A stretch of 64,000 bases of DNA from CBFDBF01 sp050287965 (GCA_050287965.1 JBNKCX010000029.1:124001-188000), one strand, 5' to 3'. Numbered from the stretch's first letter, positions 34,582 to 43,983 are shown. Translations and numbers: made by a program. The notes: generated by a model not told the origin, from the sequence alone.

Positions 34582-35085
34582 GTGAAAAGTGGATTCATGA
34601 TGGTGAGAAAGAGGTCTGCGGGATTCACCCTGATCGAGGTGCTGGTCTCCCTGGTGGTGCTTATGGTGGGGCTGCTGGGGCTGGCGGGTCTGCAACTGCT
34701 CAATCTCAAGGCCAGTCACAGCGCCTATCTCCGGACTCAGGCCTCTATTGCGGCCTACGATATATTGGACCGGATGCGCGCCAACAAGGCGGAGGCCCTT
34801 GCCACCACGGAAGAGTATAACCGGTCGATTCCGGGGACGATAACGGAGAGCGCCTGTGTGTCAACCGCCACCGGTACCACGGCGGATGATGATCTGGCGG
34901 AATGGACGAGCTATCTGTGGAATACCCTGCCCTTCGGTTGCGGCAGCGTGGACGTGGACCATACCACCGCGGAAGTCACCATCGTGGTGCAATGGAACGA
35001 CACCCGCGGAGATGTTCTGGATTACGGAGATGATCCAAATGTGAATAACGATGAGCTGACATTTTCGATGACGACACAGCTATGA
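34582..35085 (+). CDS. pilV: Minor pilin PilV
   Basis: The 167-residue prepilin has a leader ending RKRSAG before FTLIEVLVSLVVLMVGLLGLAGLQ, the usual PilV N-terminus with glutamate +5. GTG at 34582 is favoured as start because GAGGAG lies nine bases upstream; ATG at 34597 or 34600 would shorten the leader and lacks a good ribosome site. The mature protein contains ASIAAYDILDRMRAN, a PilV signature. It overlaps pilW by 4 bases. PilV, PilW, PilX and FimT prime pilus assembly with PilY1 at the tip. Confidence 0.88.
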   Translation: MKSGFMMVRKRSAGFTLIEVLVSLVVLMVGLLGLAGLQLLNLKASHSAYLRTQASIAAYDILDRMRANKAEALATTEEYNRSIPGTITESACVSTATGTTADDDLAEWTSYLWNTLPFGCGSVDVDHTTAEVTIVVQWNDTRGDVLDYGDDPNVNNDELTFSMTTQL

Positions 35086-36212
35086 CGGTGCACCTAATGT
35101 TTAAACAGAAACAGCAATCCGGGTTTGGTCTGATAGAGATCATGGTGGCTATCGCCCTCGGTCTGTTGCTGCTGGCCGGTATAGGCCAGGTTTACATAAG
35201 CAACTACCAGAGCAGCCGGGTGGCCAATGAGATGGCGAGGCTGCAGGAGAGCGGGAGGTTTGCCATACACTATCTCACCTACGATATCCGTCAGGCCGGT
35301 AATTTTAACGGTTGTGCATCAGGCTCTACTGTGGCCAATACCGTCAATCGCGTCGGTACTGACTGGATACTGGGTATGACTTCTCCCGTACGCGGCTATG
35401 ACGATTACCCCAATGCGGGAGATCCTTTCCCGACCTTTCAGAGGACTCCGCTGGACGGAACGGACGCCATTTTGGTGATGACCGGAGGCGGCGGTGGGAA
35501 CTGCGTCGTTACCGCCCATGTGCCGGCTTCGACGACCCTTCACTGTGCGGATACACATACCTTTGACCATGGGGATATCCTGGGGGTATGTGATATCGCC
35601 AATCAACACCTGGCGATTTTCCAGCAGATTAATGTCAATACCAATCATACGGTTTCCGTCGTGGTGCACTCTACCGGTAATACCGAGTATCCCGGGAACT
35701 GCACCAACTACCTTGGATCTCCGGAACCGGACCCCTGCGACAACGCCAATGTAAATCCTCACGGCGGTACCAGCTACCAGTTCACCCCGGGATCCCGGAT
35801 TTTCAAACTCGGCGCCAAGGCATTTTACGTGGCGAACCGAAGTGACGGCGTGCCGGCCCTCTATATGGAGGAGTTTGATACGGCGAATGATATTCTCTCC
35901 GGCAGCCTCACCCAGGCGGTGGAACTGGCGGAAGGGGTGGAGGATCTGCAGATTCGCTACGGTATCGACAACGACGGTGATCTCAGCGTGGACAGTTATG
36001 TCGATGTAAGTGGAGTGGGTGACTGGGGCAGGGTTATGGCGGTGCGGGTCAGCGTACTGGTGCGGACCATGGATGACAACCTGGCGACCACAACCCAGAC
36101 CTACGCCTTCGATACGGACGATGACGGCGTAACCGAAGACCATACTGCGCCGGATATGCGTCTGCGCCAAGTATTCAATTCAACCATCAATCTGCGGAAT
36201 GCAACGTTATGA
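35082..36212 (+). CDS. pilW: Minor pilin PilW
   Basis: The 376-residue prepilin has a leader cut after G14 before FGLIEIMVAIALGLLLLAGIGQVY, the PilW-type N-terminus with glycine at +2 and glutamate at +5. A MARLQESGRFAIHYLTYDIRQAG block and the C-terminal R-V-S-V-L-V-R strand are typical. The large globular domain has several cysteines. Two M residues open the gene (35082 and 35097); the first overlaps pilV by ATGA. It overlaps pilX by 4 bases. Confidence 0.9.
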   Translation: MTVHLMFKQKQQSGFGLIEIMVAIALGLLLLAGIGQVYISNYQSSRVANEMARLQESGRFAIHYLTYDIRQAGNFNGCASGSTVANTVNRVGTDWILGMTSPVRGYDDYPNAGDPFPTFQRTPLDGTDAILVMTGGGGGNCVVTAHVPASTTLHCADTHTFDHGDILGVCDIANQHLAIFQQINVNTNHTVSVVVHSTGNTEYPGNCTNYLGSPEPDPCDNANVNPHGGTSYQFTPGSRIFKLGAKAFYVANRSDGVPALYMEEFDTANDILSGSLTQAVELAEGVEDLQIRYGIDNDGDLSVDSYVDVSGVGDWGRVMAVRVSVLVRTMDDNLATTTQTYAFDTDDDGVTEDHTAPDMRLRQVFNSTINLRNATL

Positions 36213-36805
36213 ACAAGAGATGTCAGAAGAAACCGCGGGGATATGGTTATCCTGCCGGCCTGCCGCAGGTCCAGAAAGGGGCGGTCCTGGCGGTGAGCCT
36301 GTTGATCCTGTTGATCATGACCATTATCGGCGTCTCCGCCCTGCAGACCACCACCCTGGAGGAACGGATGGCGGGTAACCTGCTGGATCAGCGTATGGCG
36401 TTTCAGACTGCTGAGGCGGCGCTGCGTGTGGCGGAAGGTCAGATCGAATCCCTGGTCGCTTATCCCACCACCGCCGGTTACTACTCCCTTGCGGCGGATG
36501 ACCCCTACGACGAAGGTGATGCGTGGGACACCATGTCGGTCCTGGAGATCCACGAAGATCCTAATAATACGCCTAGTGATCCGAACGACGACATAAACGC
36601 GGAATACTACATCAAGAACCTGGGGGAGTTCGCGCCCGATACCGGTTCCAGTGTGGAGGTTACGACTTACGGCGGGAGTATTGCCGGCAGTTCCGTGACG
36701 GTCCTGACCGTTACCGCCCGGGGTACGGGGCGTTATGACGAAAGCGGCGGCGACGAAGCGCCGACCCAGATACTTCTCAGGTCCTATTACGGGAAGCGGT
36801 TCTAG
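36209..36805 (+). CDS. pilX: Minor pilin PilX
   Basis: The 198-residue prepilin has a long leader (24 residues, ending QVQKG) before AVLAVSLLILLIMTIIGVSALQ and TTTLEERMAGN, the PilX signature in which the +5 glutamate is missing, as in PilX generally. It overlaps pilW by 4 bases. After it a small hairpin (GTAGG/CCTAC) and a strong ribosome site TTGGAGG lead to pilY1. The domain of unknown fold that follows is acidic in its middle (DDPYDEGDAWD). PilX and PilW are thought to seat PilY1. Confidence 0.88.
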   Translation: MNKRCQKKPRGYGYPAGLPQVQKGAVLAVSLLILLIMTIIGVSALQTTTLEERMAGNLLDQRMAFQTAEAALRVAEGQIESLVAYPTTAGYYSLAADDPYDEGDAWDTMSVLEIHEDPNNTPSDPNDDINAEYYIKNLGEFAPDTGSSVEVTTYGGSIAGSSVTVLTVTARGTGRYDESGGDEAPTQILLRSYYGKRF

Positions 36806-36851
36806 AGCCCGCGCCGTAGGAGCGCCTACTGTGGTTTGTTGGAGGTAGATT

Positions 36852-39800
36852 ATGAAATACGCAGGGAAACGTGTTTACAACGCCTTATTGGCCATGAGTC
36901 TCTGTATGGTGCCGGCAATGCAGACGCAGGCGCTTGTCATTCCGCAGAGCCCGCTCTTTACCCAGAGCAACGTGGACCCGAACATCATCGCCGTTATCGA
37001 CGATTCGGGCAGTATGGATTTCGAGGTGTTGTTGCCGACCAATGACGGCGCACTCTGGTGGAATACGGGTGACGAGGCTTTTGGGGGTGCGGGCAGCCTC
37101 TACGGCAATTTCGGCGGCGGAGCGGATGCGACTTGGAAAAAGTTCGTATACCTGTTTCCCAACGGGACCGGGACGGGAAATCGTATTTATGGTGACGGAA
37201 GCAACGATCACTACGCCATTCCCCCCTTTATCCAATACGCGTATACCCGTTCACCTGATTACAACAAGGCCTATTACGACCCCGATGTGACCTATGAATC
37301 CTGGGTCAGCAACGGCACGACCACCTTTAACGACGTTTCAACCACCGCGGCGCCTTCGGATCCGGTGACCGGTACCAGCAGTACCCTTAACCTCACCGTG
37401 GATCGGGAAAGTTCCAGTGATAACCATAAATTCAGGGTGTATGACGGTATGGTGATACCGGAAGGCACCAAGTATTACGACAGCAGTTGGCACACGGCGG
37501 CATCGGATATCGATATCACCGGCACCTCCAGTATGGGTGTTCGTTACTTTCCGGCGACCTACTATGTAAAAGTGGAATCAGGTACTTATAAACTCAACCC
37601 CGGCGCCGGCACAACTTATGATTGCAGCAACGCACCGGATCCGGCGAACTATGCGACCTTCCGCGACAATCCCGGGGACTTTACCCCGGTTACGGGCGAC
37701 GTGGACGCGTTGGCCTATGACGGCGCCTGCCTGAGTAAGATTGAGATCAAATCGACGAATGCACCGTTCAGTACCGACGGCAGCCGCACCGACTGCAATA
37801 CTCCCAGCTCCTGTACCTATGCCGAGGAGATACAGAACTTCGCCAACTGGTACAGCTATTACCGCAAACGCCATTTGGCGTTGCGGGCGGGGATGGGACA
37901 GGCCTTCGAGGAGATGAGCAGTATCCGTGTGGGTATAGTTGAAATCAACCACCGTTCCGACGTGACCATGTTGGATTTCGATACCGACATGAGCACCTTC
38001 TACGACGACCTGTATGATATCGACGGTAACAGCGGCGGCACGCCGAACCGTCAAGCGCTTGCCTATACGGGTGCCCAATATATGCGCACTGACGCCAATG
38101 CGCCCATTATCGAGGAGTGCCAGAAGAACTTCGCCATCCAGTTTACCGACGGGTTTTCTACCCTCGACTATAGCGGTGTGGGCAACGCCGATCAGAGCGA
38201 AGGGACCCCCTACGCGGACTCCTATAGCAATACCCTGGCTGATATCGCCATGTATTACTACAATACCACCCTGCGTACCGGAGCGGGTTTTCCGACGGGT
38301 GAGGTGCCGGTCAGTCCCTCATGCAATAACGTGGTCACGCCCACCTCCCTCGACTGCAACACCAACCTGCATATGAACACCTATACGGTGGGGCTGGGGG
38401 CTACGGGGCAGGATGTGTTCGCCATCACCCATGATGAGGTGGCGGATGCCTACACTTCGGACCCTGCCTGGCCGGACGTAACCGGGGCCCGCGACAAGAC
38501 CCAGATTGATGACCTTTATCATGCGGCGGTGAACGGCCGCGGCGAGATGTACAACGCGGAAACCACCGCGGAGCTGTCCACCAAGCTGGCGGCCGCCCTG
38601 GCGGACATCCAGGCGCAGATGGGATCCGGTGCCTCGGTGACCTTCAACACCAGCACCCTGGAGACCATCAGCCGGGTCTATCTGGCCGTATTCAACTCGG
38701 CTAACTGGACCGGCGATCTCGTGTCCTTTGAGCTGAATCCCTTCACCGGTGCCATCGAACCGGCGACGCTGCTGAGTTCCGCCGATGAGCTCGACGGGCA
38801 GCACTACAACAGTCGTGAAATTGTCACCTATAACAGTACCACGCACGACGGGGTGGCCTTTCGTGACGGCAGCATCGATGCCGCCACCACCGCGGATCTC
38901 AATGCCGCCTCCTGGGGAACCGCGGCACAGGTGCTGAATTTTATCCGCGGCGACGATACCAACGAAGGTGTCGGAAAGTTCCGCGAGCGCGAGAGCGTGC
39001 TGGGGGACATTATTCATTCCGACCCGGTCTACGTGGGTGCGCCCCAGCTGTTCTGGCCGGACGAGGACCCGGACGGGGATTTTCCGACAGATCTCGGGGA
39101 TCGTTATTCGGATTACAAGGTGGCGCAACAGGACCGTGACGGTGTCGTCTACGTGGGTGCCAACGACGGTATGCTGCACGCCTTCGACGGAGAAACGGGA
39201 GATGAGATATTCGCCTATATCCCCGGCGGTGTGATTTCCGCTTCGAGCAATGCGGGACTCCATTATCTGACCAATCCCGCTTATGCCCACCACTACTATG
39301 TGGATCTGGCCCCCGCGGTATCGGATGCCTATATCAAGACCACGGCGGCCGGTACCGTGGACTGGCACACCATCCTGGTGGGTGGTCTGCGCGCAGGCGG
39401 TAACGCCCTGTTCGCCCTGGATATTACTGACCCCTCCGACCTTACTGAGACTCATGCGGCCGATGTGGTGATGTGGGAGTTTACCGACTCCGAGTTGGGG
39501 GCCACCTACAGCAAGCCCACCATCGCCATGATGGAAAACGGGGAATGGGCCGCCGTTTTCGGCAACGGTTACAACTCCGGCGGTACCGGCGAGGCCTATC
39601 TCTACATCGTATATCTGGAAGGGGGGCTCGACGGGGCCTGGACCTTGGGTACCGACTATATCCGCCTCCAGGCGGGAACCCGGGTCGGCACTGATCCCAA
39701 CGGACTCGCCACCCCGGCCCTGGCGGACGTGGACGGCAACGGTAAGGTGGATCGGATCTATGCCGGGGATCTGGAGGGCAACCTGTGGGCCTTCGATGTT

Positions 39801-40622
39801 AGTAACGATGACGACTCCAACTGGGAGGTGGCCTTCGAGCATGCCGGTTTACCGAAACCCCTGTTTACCGCCATCTACGGAACTGTCCCGGGTGTTCGCC
39901 AGCCCATTACCAGCAAGCCGTCACTGGTGGTTCATCCCAATCCGCCGGCCGGCAATCCAACGCCCAACCTGCTGGTCTTTTTCGGCACCGGCCAGTACCT
40001 GGAGAACGGCGATATCGCCAATACCGACACCCAGACCTTCTACGGCGTATGGGACCAGGGGGACGGCGAGCTTGAGCGCAGCGATCTGGTGGGGCAGACC
40101 TTTATTTCCAATACGGAAACGGACAATTTCGGCAATGCGTTACGCTATATTACTGACAATGTGGTGGACTATGCAGGTTCCGATTACGGCTGGTACATAG
40201 ACCTGAGTATTTCGGGCGAGCGGGTGGTGGTTAATCCCAAGGTGAGAGGCAGTATCATCTACTTCAATACCTGGATTCCCAATACCGATGCCTGCAGCTA
40301 CGGTGGTTATGGATACCTCATGTCCGTGGACCAGGAGAACGGCGGACCGCCGGACAGCGTGATATTCGATATAACCGGGGACAATATCCTGGACAGCGGT
40401 GATTTCCGTGATGTGGGTGGAAACGACGACCAGGTTGCGGTGGGTCGGGAGTTCACCCGTGGTCTGCCCGCCTCATCCAGTTTCCTGGGCAATCGCCGCT
40501 ATACCCCGGGTACCAAGGGTGTGGGTACGGATGCTTCCACCATCATCTTCGGAGACACGGTGGAAGATCTGGGTGGCCCGAAGACCGGACGTCTTTCCTG
40601 GCAGGAACTGGGGCGTGAATAG
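36852..40622 (+). CDS. pilY1: Type IV pilus tip adhesin/assembly factor PilY1
   Basis: The 1256-residue exported protein has a signal peptide (about 1-27, ending MQTQA). A von Willebrand A-like N-terminal region begins with IAVIDDSGSMDF; D50-D-S-G-S is the MIDAS metal site. The region continues to about residue 590. The C-terminal half is a PilY1 beta-propeller with VVYVGANDGMLHAFDGETG, a PALADVDGNGKVDRIYAGDLEGNLWAFD segment containing an EF-hand-like calcium loop, and LLVFFGTGQYLE. PilY1 promotes pilus extension, adhesion and surface sensing. Paired cysteines occur throughout. Its place after pilX and before pilE is the usual one. Confidence 0.95.
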   Translation: MKYAGKRVYNALLAMSLCMVPAMQTQALVIPQSPLFTQSNVDPNIIAVIDDSGSMDFEVLLPTNDGALWWNTGDEAFGGAGSLYGNFGGGADATWKKFVYLFPNGTGTGNRIYGDGSNDHYAIPPFIQYAYTRSPDYNKAYYDPDVTYESWVSNGTTTFNDVSTTAAPSDPVTGTSSTLNLTVDRESSSDNHKFRVYDGMVIPEGTKYYDSSWHTAASDIDITGTSSMGVRYFPATYYVKVESGTYKLNPGAGTTYDCSNAPDPANYATFRDNPGDFTPVTGDVDALAYDGACLSKIEIKSTNAPFSTDGSRTDCNTPSSCTYAEEIQNFANWYSYYRKRHLALRAGMGQAFEEMSSIRVGIVEINHRSDVTMLDFDTDMSTFYDDLYDIDGNSGGTPNRQALAYTGAQYMRTDANAPIIEECQKNFAIQFTDGFSTLDYSGVGNADQSEGTPYADSYSNTLADIAMYYYNTTLRTGAGFPTGEVPVSPSCNNVVTPTSLDCNTNLHMNTYTVGLGATGQDVFAITHDEVADAYTSDPAWPDVTGARDKTQIDDLYHAAVNGRGEMYNAETTAELSTKLAAALADIQAQMGSGASVTFNTSTLETISRVYLAVFNSANWTGDLVSFELNPFTGAIEPATLLSSADELDGQHYNSREIVTYNSTTHDGVAFRDGSIDAATTADLNAASWGTAAQVLNFIRGDDTNEGVGKFRERESVLGDIIHSDPVYVGAPQLFWPDEDPDGDFPTDLGDRYSDYKVAQQDRDGVVYVGANDGMLHAFDGETGDEIFAYIPGGVISASSNAGLHYLTNPAYAHHYYVDLAPAVSDAYIKTTAAGTVDWHTILVGGLRAGGNALFALDITDPSDLTETHAADVVMWEFTDSELGATYSKPTIAMMENGEWAAVFGNGYNSGGTGEAYLYIVYLEGGLDGAWTLGTDYIRLQAGTRVGTDPNGLATPALADVDGNGKVDRIYAGDLEGNLWAFDVSNDDDSNWEVAFEHAGLPKPLFTAIYGTVPGVRQPITSKPSLVVHPNPPAGNPTPNLLVFFGTGQYLENGDIANTDTQTFYGVWDQGDGELERSDLVGQTFISNTETDNFGNALRYITDNVVDYAGSDYGWYIDLSISGERVVVNPKVRGSIIYFNTWIPNTDACSYGGYGYLMSVDQENGGPPDSVIFDITGDNILDSGDFRDVGGNDDQVAVGREFTRGLPASSSFLGNRRYTPGTKGVGTDASTIIFGDTVEDLGGPKTGRLSWQELGRE

Positions 40623-40642
40623 CTGATGCGGAGAACGAGCAT

Positions 40643-41122
40643 ATGAAGTTGCAAGCGAACAGACAATCGGGCGTCACCCTGATTGAGTTGATGATTGTGG
40701 TAGTGATTATCAGTATTCTCGCGGTAATTGCTATTCCCGCCTATACGGAACAGGTGAGGAAAACCCGTCGCGACGATGCGGCCGGCGCCCTGATGGGGCT
40801 GGCCGCCGCCATGGAACGCCACTATACGGAGACCGGTTCCTACTGCGATGCGGCCGAATCAGGCGGGACTGTGGTGGCGAATTGCGGCGGCGGTGCGGAA
40901 GATGAAGGGGCACCGGATATTTATCCCTCCCAGTCACCTATAGATGGGAGCAGCAGTCCCTTCTATAACCTGAGGATTACCGATGCGACCGCGTTTACCT
41001 ATGAGATCAGCGCCATTCCGATCACAGGCACTGATCAGGAAACGGATAAGTGCGGTACCCTGACATTAACTCACCAGGGGATTAAGGGCGTTTCCCTATC
41101 AACGGTTGATCTGTGCTGGTAA
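40643..41122 (+). CDS. pilE: PilE-type pilin with valine at +1
   Basis: The 159-residue prepilin has the leader MKLQANRQSG followed by VTLIELMIVVVIISILAVIAIPAYTEQVRKTRRDDA, a typical PilE minor pilin that carries valine rather than phenylalanine at +1 and keeps glutamate +5. Four cysteines (YCDA, NCGG, KCGT, LCW) allow two disulfides, and the C-terminal D-loop form with KCGTLTLTHQGIKG is common in PilE of such operons. A GGCGCC-ACGG-GGCGCC hairpin follows at 41132-41147, perhaps ending the operon, though it lacks a thymine tract. Confidence 0.88.
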   Translation: MKLQANRQSGVTLIELMIVVVIISILAVIAIPAYTEQVRKTRRDDAAGALMGLAAAMERHYTETGSYCDAAESGGTVVANCGGGAEDEGAPDIYPSQSPIDGSSSPFYNLRITDATAFTYEISAIPITGTDQETDKCGTLTLTHQGIKGVSLSTVDLCW

Positions 41123-41175
41123 TAGCGGTGCGGCGCCACGGGGCGCCTCTCCGCTGAGGAGATTAACTGCGGCGG

Positions 41176-41673
41176 CTATTTTTCGGGATTGTCGCCGCAG
41201 AATTCCTCGACCTGTTTTTCCGCTTCCTTAATCAGGGTATCGCGGCGTTCTTCGTCGAGGGATTCGTAGTTGCCTTCCTCATCCCTTAGCGATCCGATGC
41301 GGGGATTGTTAAGCAGCGTGAGGTTGTGTCGGGCGTTCTCGCAGCCCCTTTTTCTGGCGGCATCCGCGGCCTCTTTTTCCTTCTGCTGTTTGGCTTCCTC
41401 GCCACGTCCTTCGCGGACCTTGCCCAACTGCTGCTGCATACGTTTCAGATTATCGCCGGCGGCAGCCTGCTCCTCCTGCGGTGTGTCTTTGCGCAGCTTT
41501 ATCTCCGAATAGTCTCCCGTCGGAGGGGGGTTCTGGGAATAGACGGTATTGCCCTGTTCGTCCACCCAGCGGTAGGTTTTGGCAAGAACCGGGGAGGCGC
41601 TGCCGGCTATCAGATAGAGGGCAACGAGGGATGTTGCCTGTAGGCAGGTCCTTGAAAAATAGCGTCTTTTCAT
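41176..41673 (-). CDS. Exported DUF4124-domain protein
   Basis: The 165-residue protein has a signal peptide (about 1-31, ending SPVLA) and the short DUF4124 module KTYRWVDEQGNTVYSQNPPP directly after it. A charged, helix-forming region rich in glutamate, lysine and glutamine follows (about 60-110), then two cysteines (GCENA, FCGD) that may pair. Start at 41673 is preferred because GGATA lies close upstream and the peptide opens MKRRYFSR; an ATG at 41688 is the alternative. The function of DUF4124 proteins is unknown; they are common in gammaproteobacteria. It converges with pilE. Confidence 0.75.
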   Translation of the reverse strand: MKRRYFSRTCLQATSLVALYLIAGSASPVLAKTYRWVDEQGNTVYSQNPPPTGDYSEIKLRKDTPQEEQAAAGDNLKRMQQQLGKVREGRGEEAKQQKEKEAADAARKRGCENARHNLTLLNNPRIGSLRDEEGNYESLDEERRDTLIKEAEKQVEEFCGDNPEK

Positions 41674-41801
41674 TTTGTTGTATCCCATACTTTATAGATT
41701 ACAGCAAGCACCTGAAATAGGGTCAAGCATTTTGACCCCCCGCCGTGGCGAAGTTCTCACTTTATCCATCAGGGGAGTATAGAGGGTGTCGGCAGCCTAT
41801 T

Positions 41802-42782
41802 CTATTCGCTGTTTGTTCCCGCCTGCAGTTCCCGGGGAAGGGGGAAAGACACCTCTTCTTTCTTTGTTTCCTGTCCGGTTACGAGCTCGCCGCCCCACTC
41901 CGCCAGCCTGGCAATCACTCCGTGTACCAATACCTCCGGTGCGGAAGCTCCTGCGGTAACGCCGATCCTCGATACTCCATCCAGCCATCGTTGCTGAATC
42001 TGGTCGCCGTCATCAATAAGAAACGCCGTTGTGCCAAGGCGCTCGGCAACTTCCCGCAGGCGGTTCGAGTTTGAACTGTTGGGGGATCCTACCACCAGCA
42101 CCAGGTCACAGGAACGCGCAAGATCCTTAACCGCATCCTGCCTGTTCTGGGTGGCGTAGCAGATGTCATCCTTCTTCGGTCTCTCAATGAGAGGAAATCG
42201 CCGGCGCAGGGTGGTGATGACCTCTGCGGTATCATCCATGGAGAGGGTCGTCTGAGTGACGTAAGCGGTTTTTTTTGGATTCCTGATTGTCAGTTGCTCC
42301 ACGTCCTCCGCGGTGACCACCAGGTGAATACCGCCACCTGCTTCATTCTGCCGGTACTGTCCCATGGTGCCTTCCACCTCGGGATGACCGCGGTGACCGA
42401 TCAAGATCACTTCGTAACCTTCGCGGCAGTAACGCGCAACCTCAAGGTGCACCTTGGTTACCAGGGGGCAAGTGGCATCGAAGACCCTCAGATCGCGCTG
42501 TGCCGCTTCTTCACGAACTGCCTTGGAAACACCGTGGGCACTGAAGATCACGGTATTGCCGTCGGGAATCTCTTCCAGCTCGTCGACAAAAATAGCCCCC
42601 CGTTCGCGCAGAAGTTCTACTACAAAACGGTTGTGTACCACCTCATGACGGACGTAAATGGGAGCGCCGAAGATGTCGAGGGCGCGTTCCACGATCTCTA
42701 TGGCGCGATCCACGCCGGCGCAGAAACCGCGAGGGCTGGCGAGCACTATCTGCATCGTTCCATTCGCTTTATCAGAACCCAT
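41802..42782 (-). CDS. ispH: 4-hydroxy-3-methylbut-2-enyl diphosphate reductase
   Basis: The 326-residue iron-sulfur enzyme performs the last step of the non-mevalonate isoprenoid route, giving IPP and DMAPP. The three cluster cysteines are in RGFCAGVDRA (C21), FDATCPLVTKVH and DICYATQNRQ; IFSAHGVSK, GHRGHPEVEGTMGQ and SPNSSNSNRL are the substrate-contact motifs. The ATG at 42782 lies one base after the stop of the SlpA-type gene; an ATG at 42755 is also possible. The pairing slpA-ispH is widely conserved. It is the third gene of a minus-strand set starting with the adenosyltransferase. Confidence 0.96.
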   Translation of the reverse strand: MGSDKANGTMQIVLASPRGFCAGVDRAIEIVERALDIFGAPIYVRHEVVHNRFVVELLRERGAIFVDELEEIPDGNTVIFSAHGVSKAVREEAAQRDLRVFDATCPLVTKVHLEVARYCREGYEVILIGHRGHPEVEGTMGQYRQNEAGGGIHLVVTAEDVEQLTIRNPKKTAYVTQTTLSMDDTAEVITTLRRRFPLIERPKKDDICYATQNRQDAVKDLARSCDLVLVVGSPNSSNSNRLREVAERLGTTAFLIDDGDQIQQRWLDGVSRIGVTAGASAPEVLVHGVIARLAEWGGELVTGQETKKEEVSFPLPRELQAGTNSE

Positions 42783-42783
42783 C

Positions 42784-43254
42784 TCATTGCTCTTCAATAC
42801 GGATTTCCCCGTGTCCCTTGACCTCCAGGACCTCAACCCTGAACACCACCTCTCTTCCCGCCAGGGGATGGTTGAAATCCACCGTAACCTCATTTTCGTC
42901 GACGTTCAGGATGGTGCCGGCAAGTTCCCCGCCGTCGGGCGAGGAGAATCCCATAACCAGCCCCGGTTCCAGTTCCTGTTCCGGTGAAAAGTTGCTGCGG
43001 GGCAGCTGTTGTATCCGCGATTGATCCCATTGCCCAAAGGCCTGATCCGCGGTGAGGGTGAGGGTCTGAGTGTCTCCCGGTCTAAGGCCGTAGAGGGCGA
43101 GTTCCAGACCCTCGGCGAGGGTGCCGTCACCCATCACGAAGGTTTCGGGTTCCTGGCCGAAGGTTGACAGTGCCTCCAATCCGCTTGTGGTGGAGAGGGA
43201 GAGATGGAGGGTGACCTCGCTGCCGGGCGCGATTTCCCGGGTACCTTTATTCAT
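42784..43254 (-). CDS. fkpB: FKBP-type peptidyl-prolyl isomerase (SlpA/FkpB-like)
   Basis: The 156-residue protein is a two-domain SlpA/SlyD-type FKBP. GSEVTLHLSLST opens the FKBP fold, FVMGDGTLAEGLELALYGLRPGD forms the flap and binding-site turn, and the inserted IF (chaperone) domain with MGFSSPDGGELAGTILNVDENEVTVDFNHPLAGREVVF completes it. No metal-binding histidine tail (as in SlyD) is present. It likely catalyses prolyl isomerisation or aids folding. The ATG at 43254 overlaps the adenosyltransferase stop by 4 bases (ATGA); a longer frame from 43374 lies inside that gene. Coupled to ispH one base downstream. Confidence 0.9.
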   Translation of the reverse strand: MNKGTREIAPGSEVTLHLSLSTTSGLEALSTFGQEPETFVMGDGTLAEGLELALYGLRPGDTQTLTLTADQAFGQWDQSRIQQLPRSNFSPEQELEPGLVMGFSSPDGGELAGTILNVDENEVTVDFNHPLAGREVVFRVEVLEVKGHGEIRIEEQ

Positions 43255-43805
43255 CGGGATACGCCTTCCCACGGGGTTTCCGCAACGCCGTTTTCCGCGT
43301 TTTGCGCCCTTGCCATAACGAACAACAGGTCTGATAGCCTGTTCAGATAACGTATTGCCTCGCCGTTGACCCATTCGCCGTCCCTGGAAGCGAGCTCACA
43401 GAGCCGACGTTCCGTTCGGCGGCAGACCGCCCGTGCAAGATGCAGGTGGGCCGCTGCCGGTGTGCCGCCGGGGAGAATGAAACCCTGCAATGGAGGCAGG
43501 TCTTTATCCAGGGAATCCAGTTCCTGCTCCAGATCGTCCACCGCCGCGGGATGCAGCCGCGGTGTAGGCGGCGAGGCCAGTTCCGCGCCCAGGTCAAACA
43601 GGTGGTTCTGCAGCCGAATCAATACCTGCCTGAGACGGGAGGATATGTCCTGGGAGATCAGTATTCCCAGCAGGCTGTTGAGTTCATCCACCGCGCCTAT
43701 CGACTCGATCCTGAGATGCTCCTTTCCAAACCGTCGCCCCCCGCCGAGGGAGGTGGTCCCGTCATCGCCTTTGCGGGTATAAAGGGTTGATCGTTTGTTC
43801 GACAT
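43251..43805 (-). CDS. PduO-type cob(I)alamin adenosyltransferase
   Basis: The 184-residue trimeric adenosyltransferase makes adenosylcobalamin from cob(I)alamin and ATP. The N-terminal YTRKGDDGTTSLGGG (about 8-22) is the ATP-binding motif, IGAVDELNSLLG follows, and the C-terminal RAVCRRTERRL with YLNRLSDLLFVMAR are the cobalamin-site helices. ATG at 43805 gives the standard N-terminus; one at 43829 adds eight residues. It heads the transcript with the FKBP gene and ispH. A perfect 11-bp inverted repeat lies 40 bases upstream. No B12 riboswitch was recognised. Confidence 0.92.
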   Translation of the reverse strand: MSNKRSTLYTRKGDDGTTSLGGGRRFGKEHLRIESIGAVDELNSLLGILISQDISSRLRQVLIRLQNHLFDLGAELASPPTPRLHPAAVDDLEQELDSLDKDLPPLQGFILPGGTPAAAHLHLARAVCRRTERRLCELASRDGEWVNGEAIRYLNRLSDLLFVMARAQNAENGVAETPWEGVSR

Positions 43806-43844
43806 TAGGGAGCCTCTGATTAAGTCCATGATGGCCGAGACGCC

Positions 43845-43879
43845 AAGAACAGGGACGGAGTATTTTATTCCCTGTTCTT
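43845..43879. promoter_or_regulatory. Perfect 11-bp inverted repeat, possible operator or leader hairpin
   Basis: AAGAACAGGGA (43845-43855) and TCCCTGTTCTT (43869-43879) are exact reverse complements across a 13-base AT-rich loop. It lies between the adenosyltransferase ATG (minus strand) and a TATAAT at 43925-43930 that may serve the plus-strand gene at 43984. It could be a protein-binding site for a dimer, or a hairpin in the minus-strand leader. Confidence 0.5.
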
Positions 43880-43983
43880 TCTGGGGGTTAGCCGACGCTA
43901 CAGGTGCTCTATTGTAGCATCCTGTATAATCCTCGGCTTTATTGGCGCAGGCGCCGGCAAGAGGAGGCGCCAGGAGAGCGAGT

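Noticed and set aside
38319..39842. Long open frame (507 codons) antisense to pilY1
   Set aside because: PilY1 is clear; glycine- and histidine-rich antisense translation looks like a shadow.
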